41,296 nt of DNA, taken from NCBI GenBank assembly GCA_030038565.1, contig JASHSS010000397.1, positions 1-41,296 of the forward strand, read 5' to 3'. The position numbers and the translations under genes are program-made. Positions 30,435-37,874 of this stretch are shown piece by piece; the stretch's first letter is position 1, and every line of letters starts with the position of its first letter. Source of the DNA: Bryobacteraceae bacterium (GTDB lineage: Bacteria > Acidobacteriota > Terriglobia > Bryobacterales > Bryobacteraceae). The notes beneath the pieces are model-generated. The model saw only the letters and a program-made list of their open reading frames with translations. It did not search any database and was not told the origin of the DNA.

Positions 30435-31747
30435 CAAAACGCTCCCGTAAGTGTTTCGAGATTCGCCACGGCCAGCCGGTAACGGACCATCCCGTCCTCG
30501 AAGGCATTGCGCGCCTCGACCGCGGTGGTCTGGGCGTCCACCACTTCCAGTACCGATCCTTCACCGCCCTGGTAGCGCAGCATCGTCAGCCGCAGCCCCT
30601 CGGCGGCCAGATCCAGCGAGCGGTGCAGGGACGCGATCTGCCCGGAGGCCACTCCCGCCTCCAGGTAGAACTGGTTCAAATCGGCCAGCAACTGCCGCTG
30701 GGCGAGCGTCAGGTCGTTGTTGGCCTGTTGGACGCGCAGCTCGGCCTGTTTCATGCGGCTCTTGGTAATGCCCCAGTTCCAGATCGGGATGTTCAACTGC
30801 GCCTGCGCCACGGAGGCCAGGTTCCTCTGCCCGTATTGATTGTTGATGGCGAATTCATTGGCGTTGATGCCCCAGAAATAATCGAACGAAAGCGATGGCA
30901 GCAATTCCGCGCGCGCCGACTTGTACTCGTAGTGTTCCACGCCGACGGCCGCTTCGGCGGCGCGTATGTCCGGGCTGTTGCGGCTCGCCATGGCTTGGAT
31001 TTCCGCAAAGGGCGGCAGCTCCGGGGTGCTGTCCAGATCGTCGGCCACCGCGAAATCCTGGCGGAAATTGGGGAACAGAAGCACCGCGAACGAGAGGCGG
31101 GCCTTATCGATGGCCAGTTGCGATTCCTCCAAGTCGCGCTGCCGGTCGAGTACCTGCGACTCGGCCTTCACCGTGTCGTAGTGCGCCGCCTCCCCGCCGC
31201 GCTCCAGCTTCTGGGTGATATCGGCAAACTGCTGCGCCTCGCGCAGGCTCTGTTGCGCGTTGGCATACTTGCGATTGGCGCCCACCAGGGCGTAGTAGTC
31301 GCCGACCACCGTGGCGATCAGCCCGCGCGCGGCGATCTCGGCCTTGGCCCGCGAAACTGCCTCGGTTAACTGCGCCTTGTGGTAATCGGCCATCTTCGAG
31401 GGAGCGTACAGGTCGCCGTGCACTTGGAGCTGATCGTTGTAGACGTGCACGCCATCGTTGGAGACGTAGGCGCCGGTGATGCTGCGGTTGCCCTGGGTGT
31501 AGATGTATTGGCTGAAGCCGATGGCCGTGGGCAGCAGCGCGGACTTCGCCTGGCGCGCATCCTCGTGCGCGAACAGGGCGTCGATATTCGCAGAAAGGAG
31601 TTGCGGGCTGTTGGCGCGGGCGCGCTCCATGCACTCCCGCAGGGTGAGGACCAGGGCGGCGGGAGGGGTGGCCGGCGCGGGCTGGGGCTGGCCCATCGCG
31701 CCCTGGCACAGAAACAGGCCGAGGCCCCAAATGAGCGATTTATGCAT
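30434..31747 (-). CDS. TolC-family outer-membrane efflux channel
   Basis: A 437-residue outer-membrane factor. A signal peptide (MHKSLIWGLGLFLCQGAMGQ) is followed by the two TolC repeats: LTLRECMERARANSPQLLSA and later FAEIQAMASRNSPDIRAAEAAVGVEHYEYKSARAELLPSLSF. It ends DAQTTAVEARNAFEDGMVRYRLAVANLETLTGAF, as usual for NodT/TolC proteins. It forms the exit duct for the pump encoded immediately downstream (TGATG overlap with the adaptor). ATG 31747 is chosen because it begins the signal peptide and has TATACT 11 nt upstream; the open frame back to 32104 passes through intergenic repeats and antisense of the kinase gene. It is the first gene of the efflux operon. Confidence 0.93.
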   Translation of the reverse strand: MHKSLIWGLGLFLCQGAMGQPQPAPATPPAALVLTLRECMERARANSPQLLSANIDALFAHEDARQAKSALLPTAIGFSQYIYTQGNRSITGAYVSNDGVHVYNDQLQVHGDLYAPSKMADYHKAQLTEAVSRAKAEIAARGLIATVVGDYYALVGANRKYANAQQSLREAQQFADITQKLERGGEAAHYDTVKAESQVLDRQRDLEESQLAIDKARLSFAVLLFPNFRQDFAVADDLDSTPELPPFAEIQAMASRNSPDIRAAEAAVGVEHYEYKSARAELLPSLSFDYFWGINANEFAINNQYGQRNLASVAQAQLNIPIWNWGITKSRMKQAELRVQQANNDLTLAQRQLLADLNQFYLEAGVASGQIASLHRSLDLAAEGLRLTMLRYQGGEGSVLEVVDAQTTAVEARNAFEDGMVRYRLAVANLETLTGAF

Positions 31748-31758
31748 CGAGAGAGACC

Positions 31759-31764
31759 AGTATA
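31759..31764 (-). promoter_or_regulatory. -10 box (TATACT) of the efflux operon
   Basis: TATACT on the minus strand ends 11 nt before ATG 31747, predicting a leader of about 4 nt. No ribosome site is present between them. Confidence 0.5.
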
Positions 31765-31843
31765 GGCCTCGCCAGATGAACGCACGATGAACGGCGGAAG
31801 GAAGGGAAGGAAGCTGAACCGGCCCGTTCGTTAGGGGACGCGC

Positions 31844-31931
31844 GGCAAGCTGAAGGCCTGCCTCCATCGCCTCCCAGTTGCCAATCGTTCTTTGGTGGGC
31901 AGGCTTTGGTGGGGCAGGCGATTCGCCTGCC
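31844..31931. repeat. Pair of dispersed palindromic elements between kinase and efflux operon
   Basis: The first hairpin is GGCAAGC (31844-31850) / GCCTGCC (31856-31862) with loop TGAAG; it is the reverse complement of copy 1 at 239-259 apart from one base. The second is GGCAGGCG (31913-31920) / CGCCTGCC (31924-31931) with loop ATT, preceded by two GGTGGG(G)CAGGC half-units. The pair fills most of the gap after the kinase stop codon and resembles a REP doublet. Confidence 0.7.
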
Positions 31932-31940
31932 AAAGCCGTT

Positions 31941-34900
31941 CTACACCGGCTGCGGGTGCTTCTCCCGCCCCAGCAACTCCCGCACCTTGGCCAGCAGTTC
32001 TTCGCGATCCAGCGGCTTGCCCATGGTAGAATCGGCCCCCAGCATCTTCGCCACGTGAAGATATTGGCCGCCGAATGCCCCGGACATCGCCAGGATGCGC
32101 GCATCCGGCCGCAAGGTCCGGAGCATGGGGATGGTTTCCAGCCCCTCGCTCTCCGGCATTACCAGGTCGGTGATGACCACGTCGATAGCGCGCTCTTCGG
32201 CGATCTTCAGCCCGGCGCGCCCGTTGGCCGCCAGGAAGACTTCATAACCGGAATCCGTCAGCAAACGCTCCAGCAGAGACCGCACGGGCGCCTCGTCGTC
32301 GATCACCAGGATGCGCCCCGTCACGCGCTCCCCCAGCACTTCGCGGATCTTGCGCGAAAGTTCCGCCGGGCTGAACGGCTTGGCCACATAGGCCATCTCC
32401 GGCGCCAGCACTCCCTGCGGCGCCAAGACATCGGCGCTGTATCCGGAGATGTACAGAACCTTCATCTCCGGCCGCAGGCGCACCATGCGATCGGCCAGTT
32501 CCCGCCCGTTCATACCCGGCATCACCACATCGGTGATCATCAGGTGGATCGGCTCGGCGCAGCGTTCCGAAAGCGACAGCGCCTCGGTGCCATCGGCGGC
32601 TTCCAGCAGCCGGTAGCCGTTCTGCCGCAGGATGGCCAGCACCATCCGCCGGACCTCGCCCTGGTCTTCCACCACCAGGACCGTCTCCGCACCCGTGGCG
32701 CCCACCTTCCCCGGCGCCCGCCCCTGCTCGGTCCCGGTTTCCGTCATCACCGGCGCAGCCGTGCGCGGCAGATACACCTGGAAAGTCGATCCCCGGTCGA
32801 TCTGGCTGGAAACGGCGATCCATCCGCCACAGTGTTTGACAATCCCATACACCGTGGAAAGCCCCAGCCCTGTGCCGGCGCTGCGCGGCTTAGTGGTGAA
32901 GAACGGCTCGAAGATCTGCCGCATGGTGTCCGCGGTCATGCCGATTCCGGTGTCGGCCACCGAGAGGGTCACAAACGCCCCCGGCTTGCCTTCGGGATGG
33001 TTCGCTGCCGCCGCCCGGTTCACCTCCACGTTGGCGGTCCGAAGCGTGATCCGGCCGCCATCGGGCATCGCATCGCGCGCGTTTACCACCAGGTTCATCA
33101 GCACCTGGTGCATCTGCCCGCGGTCCGCCATCACCGCCCCCAGGTCGGCGGCTAGGTCGGTGACAATCTCGACGGGCTCCCCGATCAGCCGCCGCAGCAT
33201 GCGCTCGGATTCCTCGACCACCGCGTTCAGATTCAAGGCCCGCGGCTCGGCGATCTGCTTGCGGCTGAACGCCAGCAGTTGCTGGGTCAGCGAGGATGCC
33301 CGCGCTCCGGCGGCGCGAATCTCTTCCAGGGCGTCGCGCGCCGGTTCCGTGAGGCCCTTCTCTGCCAGCAGCATTTCGCAGTATCCGTTGATGATCGTCA
33401 GCAGGTTGTTGAAGTCGTGCGAGACGCCTCCCGCCAGCCGCCCGACACTCTCCATCTTCTGCGAGTGCTGCAACTGCGCCTCGAGGCGCGACCGCTCTTC
33501 TTCGGCGCGCCGCCGTTCGGTCACGTCGCGGACGAAGATCAGAGCCGCCGGCTGGTGGTCGTACTCGATGGGGGCCGCGGAGGCTTCTACTACCGCCGTC
33601 CGGCCGTCGCCCCCGGTGCAGCGTAACTCGCAGGGTGGAATCGTGGCGCCGCGCATTAATTCCCGCCACAGCCTCTCGACGTTCTCCCGCTCCCCGAGTT
33701 CCAGGCGCTCCCCCATCCGCTTGCCGAGCATTTCCTCCGCCCCCGTCCCATAAAGCCGTGAAAAGGCCGGATTGAGGTAGCGGTACTTCATATCCACCAC
33801 CACCGCGATGCCTTCGGGCGCGTGCTCCACCACCTGGCGCAGCCGGGCTTCGCTGGCGCGCAGTTCCTCCCGCGCCTTCACCTGCTCGGTCATATCCTGC
33901 GTCACGCCCATGAAATGCTGCGGCTCGCCCGCGCGCGAGCGCACCACCGAGGCAGTGCGCTGGACCCAAACCACCGAACCGTCTTTGCGCACGTAGCGCT
34001 TCTCGCGGACCTGACTGAGGCAGGACCCGTTGAGCAAGAGCCGCAGATCGCCGTCCTCGCCCGCCCGATCCTCCGGGTGAGTGATATCGCGATATCCGAG
34101 CCGCAGCAATTCCGCTTCGGTATATCCGGTGATCTCGCAGAAGCGCCGGTTGACCCGCAGGAAACGGCCCTCCAGGCTGACGTGGTTCATCCCCACGGCA
34201 GCCTGGTCGAAGGCCGCTCGAAACAGCGCCTCGCTGGCCTGCAAGGCTTCTTCGGCCGCCTTTTGGGCGGTGACGTCGTAGAACACCGCCATCTCGCCGA
34301 TGGCCTTTCCCTGGCCGTCGCACACCAGCGATCGCGCCAGGCTCAGGGTCACCCGCGAGCCATCTTTGCGCAAGGCTTCCACCACCAACCCGCACGCCGT
34401 ACCGCTCTGGAAGAGCTGTTCCCGGGTCGCCAGAAACTGTTCCTTGCGCTCAGGCGGCACAGATGGCAGCGGCCGGCCCATCACCTCCGCGGCGCTCCAG
34501 CCGAGCAGGCGTTCGGCGGCCCCGTTCCAGGCCGTCACGCGGGTTTGCGTGTCCAGTGCGATGATCGCCGCCGGCGACGCCTCGAGCAGCGTCCGCAAAG
34601 TTCCCTCGGCTTGCAGGTGCGCCCGGTAGAAGCGCATGTCGCGCGCGCGCCACATCCACCCCACGCCCCCGCCCGCTGCCAGGATCAACGCCAGGGCCAG
34701 CGCTCCCAGGGATTCCCATCCCCGCACCACCGGTTCCAGCGCCTCGCGCCGGTCCATTTTCACCACCAGGATCCAGTCTGTGCCCGGAACCGGCTCTGCC
34801 GCCGCCAGCACCGGTACCCCCCGGTAGTCCACGCCTTGTAGCGCTCCCCTGGCGCCGCCGAACGCCTGCATGGCGATGCTGTTCGACGGCAGCGGCCGTA

Positions 34901-35600
34901 TGCGCATCGCGGAATTCGGAGCATAGCGTAGCGGGTTGAAAAACAGGGCGCCCGCGCCTTCCCGCCGCGCCAGCAGGGTCTCGCCGGTCGCCCCGGGCCC
35001 CAGCCAGGTCTGCAATACGGGGTACAGTTCGGACACGGGGTCGATAGCCCCCAAGAGCATCCCGAACAAAGGGCCGCCCGGAGTGCGCCGCAGCGGTGCG
35101 TTTAGCCCCAGGTGAACGGGACCTCCAGCACTCACGTGGAAGTCCGAGAGCTTGGGTCCCTGCCAGTCTACTGCCCCGGCCGCAACCATGGCCAGATGCC
35201 GGGCGTCGCCTACCGGCGTGCCCGCTGCCAGAACCAGACGGCCGCGCGCGTCCGTCAGAATCAGGTTGGTAAGCGGTAGATCCCGGCGCAGTTCGATTAA
35301 CCAGGCCTCTATGCGGGCGCGTTCCGCGGCGCTCGCCTGGCCCGTGGTCAGCCGCTCGAAACTTTCCAGGGCGCCCGGGCTGGCCAGGACCGCCCGCATT
35401 TCGCCCACCCGATGCTCCCGCCAAGTGGAGAGCACCTTGACTTTGACGCTGGCCAGATCTTGCAACTGGCCGCCGATCTCCTTCTCCATCGCGGCCTTCT
35501 GCTCCCAACCGTATCGGTAGACGATGCTGAGGAAGGCCAGCGCCAGCACAAGGAACACACCCAACAACTGGAACGGAGGCCGGGGAGACGACGCCGCCAT
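31941..35600 (-). CDS. Hybrid sensor histidine kinase with three PAS and two receiver domains
   Basis: A 1219-residue membrane sensor. TM helix 1 (about 11-28) and TM helix 2 (about 296-316) enclose a periplasmic sensing domain of about 270 residues (Cache-like). Three PAS domains follow at about 335-450, 455-575 and 580-695. The HisKA phosphorylation site is GGVSHDFNNLL (His728). HATPase boxes are NLVVNARDAMPDGG, VADTGIGM and GTGLGLSTVYGIV. Receiver 1 (about 973-1090) has VVEDQ, Asp1024 in ITDVVMPGMNG and Lys in AKPFSP. Receiver 2 (about 1097-1215) has VIDDE, Asp1145 in ITDLVMPESEG and Lys in GKPLD. Both receivers look competent. No DNA-binding output is present, so phosphotransfer to an unlinked regulator is expected. 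The start ATG 35600 has GAGGA 5 nt upstream. It lies just upstream of the efflux operon on the same strand, so control of the pump is plausible but unproven. Confidence 0.93.
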   Translation of the reverse strand: MAASSPRPPFQLLGVFLVLALAFLSIVYRYGWEQKAAMEKEIGGQLQDLASVKVKVLSTWREHRVGEMRAVLASPGALESFERLTTGQASAAERARIEAWLIELRRDLPLTNLILTDARGRLVLAAGTPVGDARHLAMVAAGAVDWQGPKLSDFHVSAGGPVHLGLNAPLRRTPGGPLFGMLLGAIDPVSELYPVLQTWLGPGATGETLLARREGAGALFFNPLRYAPNSAMRIRPLPSNSIAMQAFGGARGALQGVDYRGVPVLAAAEPVPGTDWILVVKMDRREALEPVVRGWESLGALALALILAAGGGVGWMWRARDMRFYRAHLQAEGTLRTLLEASPAAIIALDTQTRVTAWNGAAERLLGWSAAEVMGRPLPSVPPERKEQFLATREQLFQSGTACGLVVEALRKDGSRVTLSLARSLVCDGQGKAIGEMAVFYDVTAQKAAEEALQASEALFRAAFDQAAVGMNHVSLEGRFLRVNRRFCEITGYTEAELLRLGYRDITHPEDRAGEDGDLRLLLNGSCLSQVREKRYVRKDGSVVWVQRTASVVRSRAGEPQHFMGVTQDMTEQVKAREELRASEARLRQVVEHAPEGIAVVVDMKYRYLNPAFSRLYGTGAEEMLGKRMGERLELGERENVERLWRELMRGATIPPCELRCTGGDGRTAVVEASAAPIEYDHQPAALIFVRDVTERRRAEEERSRLEAQLQHSQKMESVGRLAGGVSHDFNNLLTIINGYCEMLLAEKGLTEPARDALEEIRAAGARASSLTQQLLAFSRKQIAEPRALNLNAVVEESERMLRRLIGEPVEIVTDLAADLGAVMADRGQMHQVLMNLVVNARDAMPDGGRITLRTANVEVNRAAAANHPEGKPGAFVTLSVADTGIGMTADTMRQIFEPFFTTKPRSAGTGLGLSTVYGIVKHCGGWIAVSSQIDRGSTFQVYLPRTAAPVMTETGTEQGRAPGKVGATGAETVLVVEDQGEVRRMVLAILRQNGYRLLEAADGTEALSLSERCAEPIHLMITDVVMPGMNGRELADRMVRLRPEMKVLYISGYSADVLAPQGVLAPEMAYVAKPFSPAELSRKIREVLGERVTGRILVIDDEAPVRSLLERLLTDSGYEVFLAANGRAGLKIAEERAIDVVITDLVMPESEGLETIPMLRTLRPDARILAMSGAFGGQYLHVAKMLGADSTMGKPLDREELLAKVRELLGREKHPQPV

Positions 35601-35952
35601 AAAAGTCCTCGCAGTAATGGAGAGTGCCTCACCCCGTCACAGGAGGATCAAACACCGCAGCCAGGCTGCCAAGACTCGGCGCCGTCCGTGTGAGCTAACT
35701 CCAGGATAGCGCAACTTTCGGTATAATCGGGTCCTATTGACTAGGATAGCGGAGAGCGGGCCACCGGAAACTCGCCGGCGCGCCGGTCGCCGGGGCGAGA
35801 CCTCACCCTCTACAGCATCACGGTCCTGCTCGCCTCCGAAGGCGCCGTGGTGGCAGGGCATCGCCCGCAACAGAGCGCACGGCCCTCTATGGCCGGCCCT
35901 GGATGCCCCCCCATCCACGGGCGCCGGCGACCTCCGCGCGCTCGCGGCGCCG
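35601..35952. other. 352-bp intergenic region with an unassigned promoter-like site
   Basis: No convincing gene is seen. On the plus strand a perfect TATAAT (35722-35727) is followed by TCCTA-TTGAC-TAGGA (35732-35746), a small dyad, and GGATAGCG occurs twice (35704-35711 and 35744-35751). A TTG at 35737 opens an 80-codon frame to 35979 whose product is arginine- and proline-rich and has no recognisable features. The second half (35753-35950) is GC-rich. Near the ketosynthase stop a GGCGCCG/CGGCGCC dyad could end that transcript. A regulatory RNA or a leaderless small protein is possible. Confidence 0.35.
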
Positions 35953-37200
35953 TTAGACCCTGCGCAGAACGATGGCTGAGTTCTTGCTTCCGAACGCGAT
36001 GCAGTTGGCCACCGCGCAGTCCACGTCCATGCGCCGCCCGCCGCCGGTCACGTAATCCAGGTCGCATTCCGGGTCCGGCTCATCCACGTTGATGGTCGGC
36101 GGGACCACCCCATCCCGCATCGCCAGCAGCGTCGCAGCTACCCCAGCCGCCCCGCAGGCGCCTTGCGGATGTCCAATCAGGCTCTTCAGCGACGATCCCG
36201 CCAGCCGGTACGCGTGGCCATTAAAAGCCAGCTTCACGGCGCGCGTTTCAATCCGGTCGTTGAGCTCCGTGGAGGTGCCGTGATAATTGATGTACTGCAC
36301 CGCTTCGGGAGCCACGCCCGCCTCCTCCAGCGCCATCCCCATGGCTCGCGCCGGCTCTTCGCCGCACTCCTCCAGCCGCACTCTGTGGTAGGCCTCGCAG
36401 GTGGAGCCGTATCCGGCGATTTCGCCGTAAATATGCGCCCCCCGCGCGCGCGCCCGCTCAAGGTCCTCCAGCACGAAGAACCACGCCCCTTCGGCGATCA
36501 CGAATCCATCGCGGTCGCGCGAAAAGGGCCGCGAGGCGCGCTCCGGCTCGTGATTCCAGCGCGTGCTCATGATCCGCATCAATTGGAATCCGCGCAGGAT
36601 CAGGGGCGCGATGGGAGCATCCACCCCGCCCGCCACCATCACGTTCAGCGAACCGTGGCCGATATGCCGGAAAGCGTAGCCCAGCGCGTCGGTGGACGAG
36701 GTGCACCCCGTCGAAATGATGTGGCTCAGCCCGCGGAATCCAAACCGCATGGAAACCTCGCTGGCCAGCGTCCCGATGGTCCCGGTGGGAATGGTGTACA
36801 CGCTACACTGCTTCTGGTGTCCCGTATAGTACAGGCGGTACTGCTCCTCGGTGAACTCCTGACTGCCGCCGCCCGAACCCACGATCACCCCGATGCCCCG
36901 CAGTTCCTCGCGCGACATGCCGTGCGCGTCGAGGCCCGCGTCCTCCATGGCTTCCGCCACGCTGGCCGCGGCCAGCGGGACCGCCCGTGACACGTGCGGC
37001 CGGTCCTTTACCTCCACCCAACTGTTCTCATCGAATTCTGAAGGCACTTCGCCCGCGACCTGCACGGCGAAGCTCGACGGATCGAAGCGGGTGATGCGTC
37101 TCACACCGCTCACGCCGTCCCGCGTAGCCTTCCAGAAATTCTCGCGCCCAATGCCGTTCGGACTGACCGCGCCAATCCCCGTAATCACAACGCGCCGCAT
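35953..37200 (-). CDS. fabF: Beta-ketoacyl-ACP synthase II-like (FabF-type ketosynthase)
   Basis: A 415-residue thiolase-fold condensing enzyme that extends acyl chains with malonyl-ACP. The catalytic set matches FabF almost residue for residue: nucleophile Cys166 (ISTGCTSSTDAL), His307 (NYHGTSTELND), Lys339 (SSLKSL) and His344 (IGHPQGACGA). The N-terminus MRRVVITGIGAVSPNGIG is canonical, so ATG 37200 is chosen over TTG 37221. No acyl carrier protein or other fab gene is adjacent, so it could act in a secondary fatty-acid or polyketide-like pathway rather than core synthesis. The gene symbol is by family resemblance. It shares a tiny bidirectional promoter region with the membrane protein gene at 37243. 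Confidence 0.9.
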   Translation of the reverse strand: MRRVVITGIGAVSPNGIGRENFWKATRDGVSGVRRITRFDPSSFAVQVAGEVPSEFDENSWVEVKDRPHVSRAVPLAAASVAEAMEDAGLDAHGMSREELRGIGVIVGSGGGSQEFTEEQYRLYYTGHQKQCSVYTIPTGTIGTLASEVSMRFGFRGLSHIISTGCTSSTDALGYAFRHIGHGSLNVMVAGGVDAPIAPLILRGFQLMRIMSTRWNHEPERASRPFSRDRDGFVIAEGAWFFVLEDLERARARGAHIYGEIAGYGSTCEAYHRVRLEECGEEPARAMGMALEEAGVAPEAVQYINYHGTSTELNDRIETRAVKLAFNGHAYRLAGSSLKSLIGHPQGACGAAGVAATLLAMRDGVVPPTINVDEPDPECDLDYVTGGGRRMDVDCAVANCIAFGSKNSAIVLRRV

Positions 37201-37226
37201 GGTTTTTTGCTTTTGGTCCAACCGTC

Positions 37227-37234
37227 AGTATAGG
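37227..37234. promoter_or_regulatory. Overlapping bidirectional -10 boxes (ketosynthase / membrane protein)
   Basis: AGTATAGG reads TATACT on the minus strand (37232 to 37227) and TATAGG on the plus strand (37229-37234). The plus-strand box ends 8 nt before ATG 37243. The minus-strand box is 26 nt from ATG 37200. This is the same arrangement as at 2205-2212. Confidence 0.45.
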
Positions 37235-37242
37235 CTGATTCT

Positions 37243-37800
37243 ATGGACGGTGCCACCGAGACTCGCCGCGCAGGGGCACTTTCCTCGTTCCTGGCCGGAT
37301 TGCAGGCCGGCCTGCTGGGCGTTCTGGCCATGCTCGCCTGGCTCGGCATCAGTGCTTCCTGGCAGCAGCGCAGCTTCTGGACCTCCGAAAACCTGATGGC
37401 CAGCCTGTTCTACGGCAATCGGGCCATCCGCGCGGGTTTCGCCGGCGACACCGTCTCGGGCCTGGCGGTGTATCTGCTGCTCTACAGCCTGCTGGGCAGT
37501 CTTCTGGCCGTGGTCCTCCGCGACCGTCTGGTCCGTCTGCGCGTCCTGCTGCTGAGCGTGTTGTTCGCGCTGGCCTGGTATTATTTTTCCTATCGCGTTC
37601 TGTGGAAGGCGGTGGCTCCGCTGATCGCCCTGTTGCACGTGGAGCGCGCCAACGTGCTCGGCCACCTGGTTTACGGCACCCTGCTGGCACGCTACCCTTT
37701 ATACCTGCCGCAGCCTCCCTCCCCGGCCCCTTCGCCGCCGCCCGCCCTTCCGCCCACCGAAGCCGCGGACCAGCCGGCAGCCGGCAACCAGCCGGGTTAG
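37243..37800 (+). CDS. Four-helix membrane protein of unknown function with a proline-rich tail
   Basis: I do not recognise the family. The 185-residue protein has four hydrophobic segments: FLAGLQAGLLGVLAMLAWLGI (about 16-36), SGLAVYLLLYSLLGSLLAVVL (about 72-92), LRVLLLSVLFALAWYYFSYRV (about 99-119) and a weaker one around VAPLIALLHVERANVLGHLVYG. The C-terminal about 35 residues are proline-rich (PSPAPSPPPALPPTE) and probably disordered, facing one side of the membrane. The ATG at 37243 sits 8 nt after a TATAGG box and has no ribosome site. It is divergent from the ketosynthase and precedes an aminotransferase, but nothing links it to either in function. Confidence 0.7.
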   Translation: MDGATETRRAGALSSFLAGLQAGLLGVLAMLAWLGISASWQQRSFWTSENLMASLFYGNRAIRAGFAGDTVSGLAVYLLLYSLLGSLLAVVLRDRLVRLRVLLLSVLFALAWYYFSYRVLWKAVAPLIALLHVERANVLGHLVYGTLLARYPLYLPQPPSPAPSPPPALPPTEAADQPAAGNQPG

Positions 37801-37810
37801 ACGGCCATCA

Positions 37811-37842
37811 GTGCTCCGATCGCCACTTACCAATTGGAGCAC
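37811..37842. terminator. Hairpin between the membrane protein and aminotransferase genes
   Basis: GTGCTCCGAT (37811-37820) pairs with ATTGGAGCAC (37833-37842), a 10-bp stem with one G-U and a 12-nt loop. It begins 11 nt after the upstream stop codon. No T-run follows. It also lies just upstream of the next -10 box, so it could equally be an operator. Confidence 0.45.
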
Positions 37843-37859
37843 CGGAGATGGCGACCGGC

Positions 37860-37865
37860 TACAAT
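37860..37865 (+). promoter_or_regulatory. -10 box (TACAAT) of the aminotransferase gene
   Basis: TACAAT ends 9 nt before ATG 37875. It lies inside the longer reading frame that would start at ATG 37848, which is why the later start is preferred. Confidence 0.5.
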
Positions 37866-37874
37866 CGGGTGGAC

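Noticed and set aside
31748-32104. An N-terminal extension of the TolC protein
   Set aside because: It runs through the palindromic repeats and antisense to the kinase gene. The signal peptide begins at 31747.
35737-35979. An 80-codon plus-strand frame starting at TTG after TATAAT
   Set aside because: The product is arginine/proline-rich without recognisable features and overlaps the end of fabF. It is kept only as a possibility in the intergenic note.
37602-37874. An N-terminal extension of the aminotransferase back to 37602 or 37848
   Set aside because: It overlaps the upstream membrane protein gene and the promoter-like TACAAT, and fold-type I aminotransferases of this type begin near MFSSRF.
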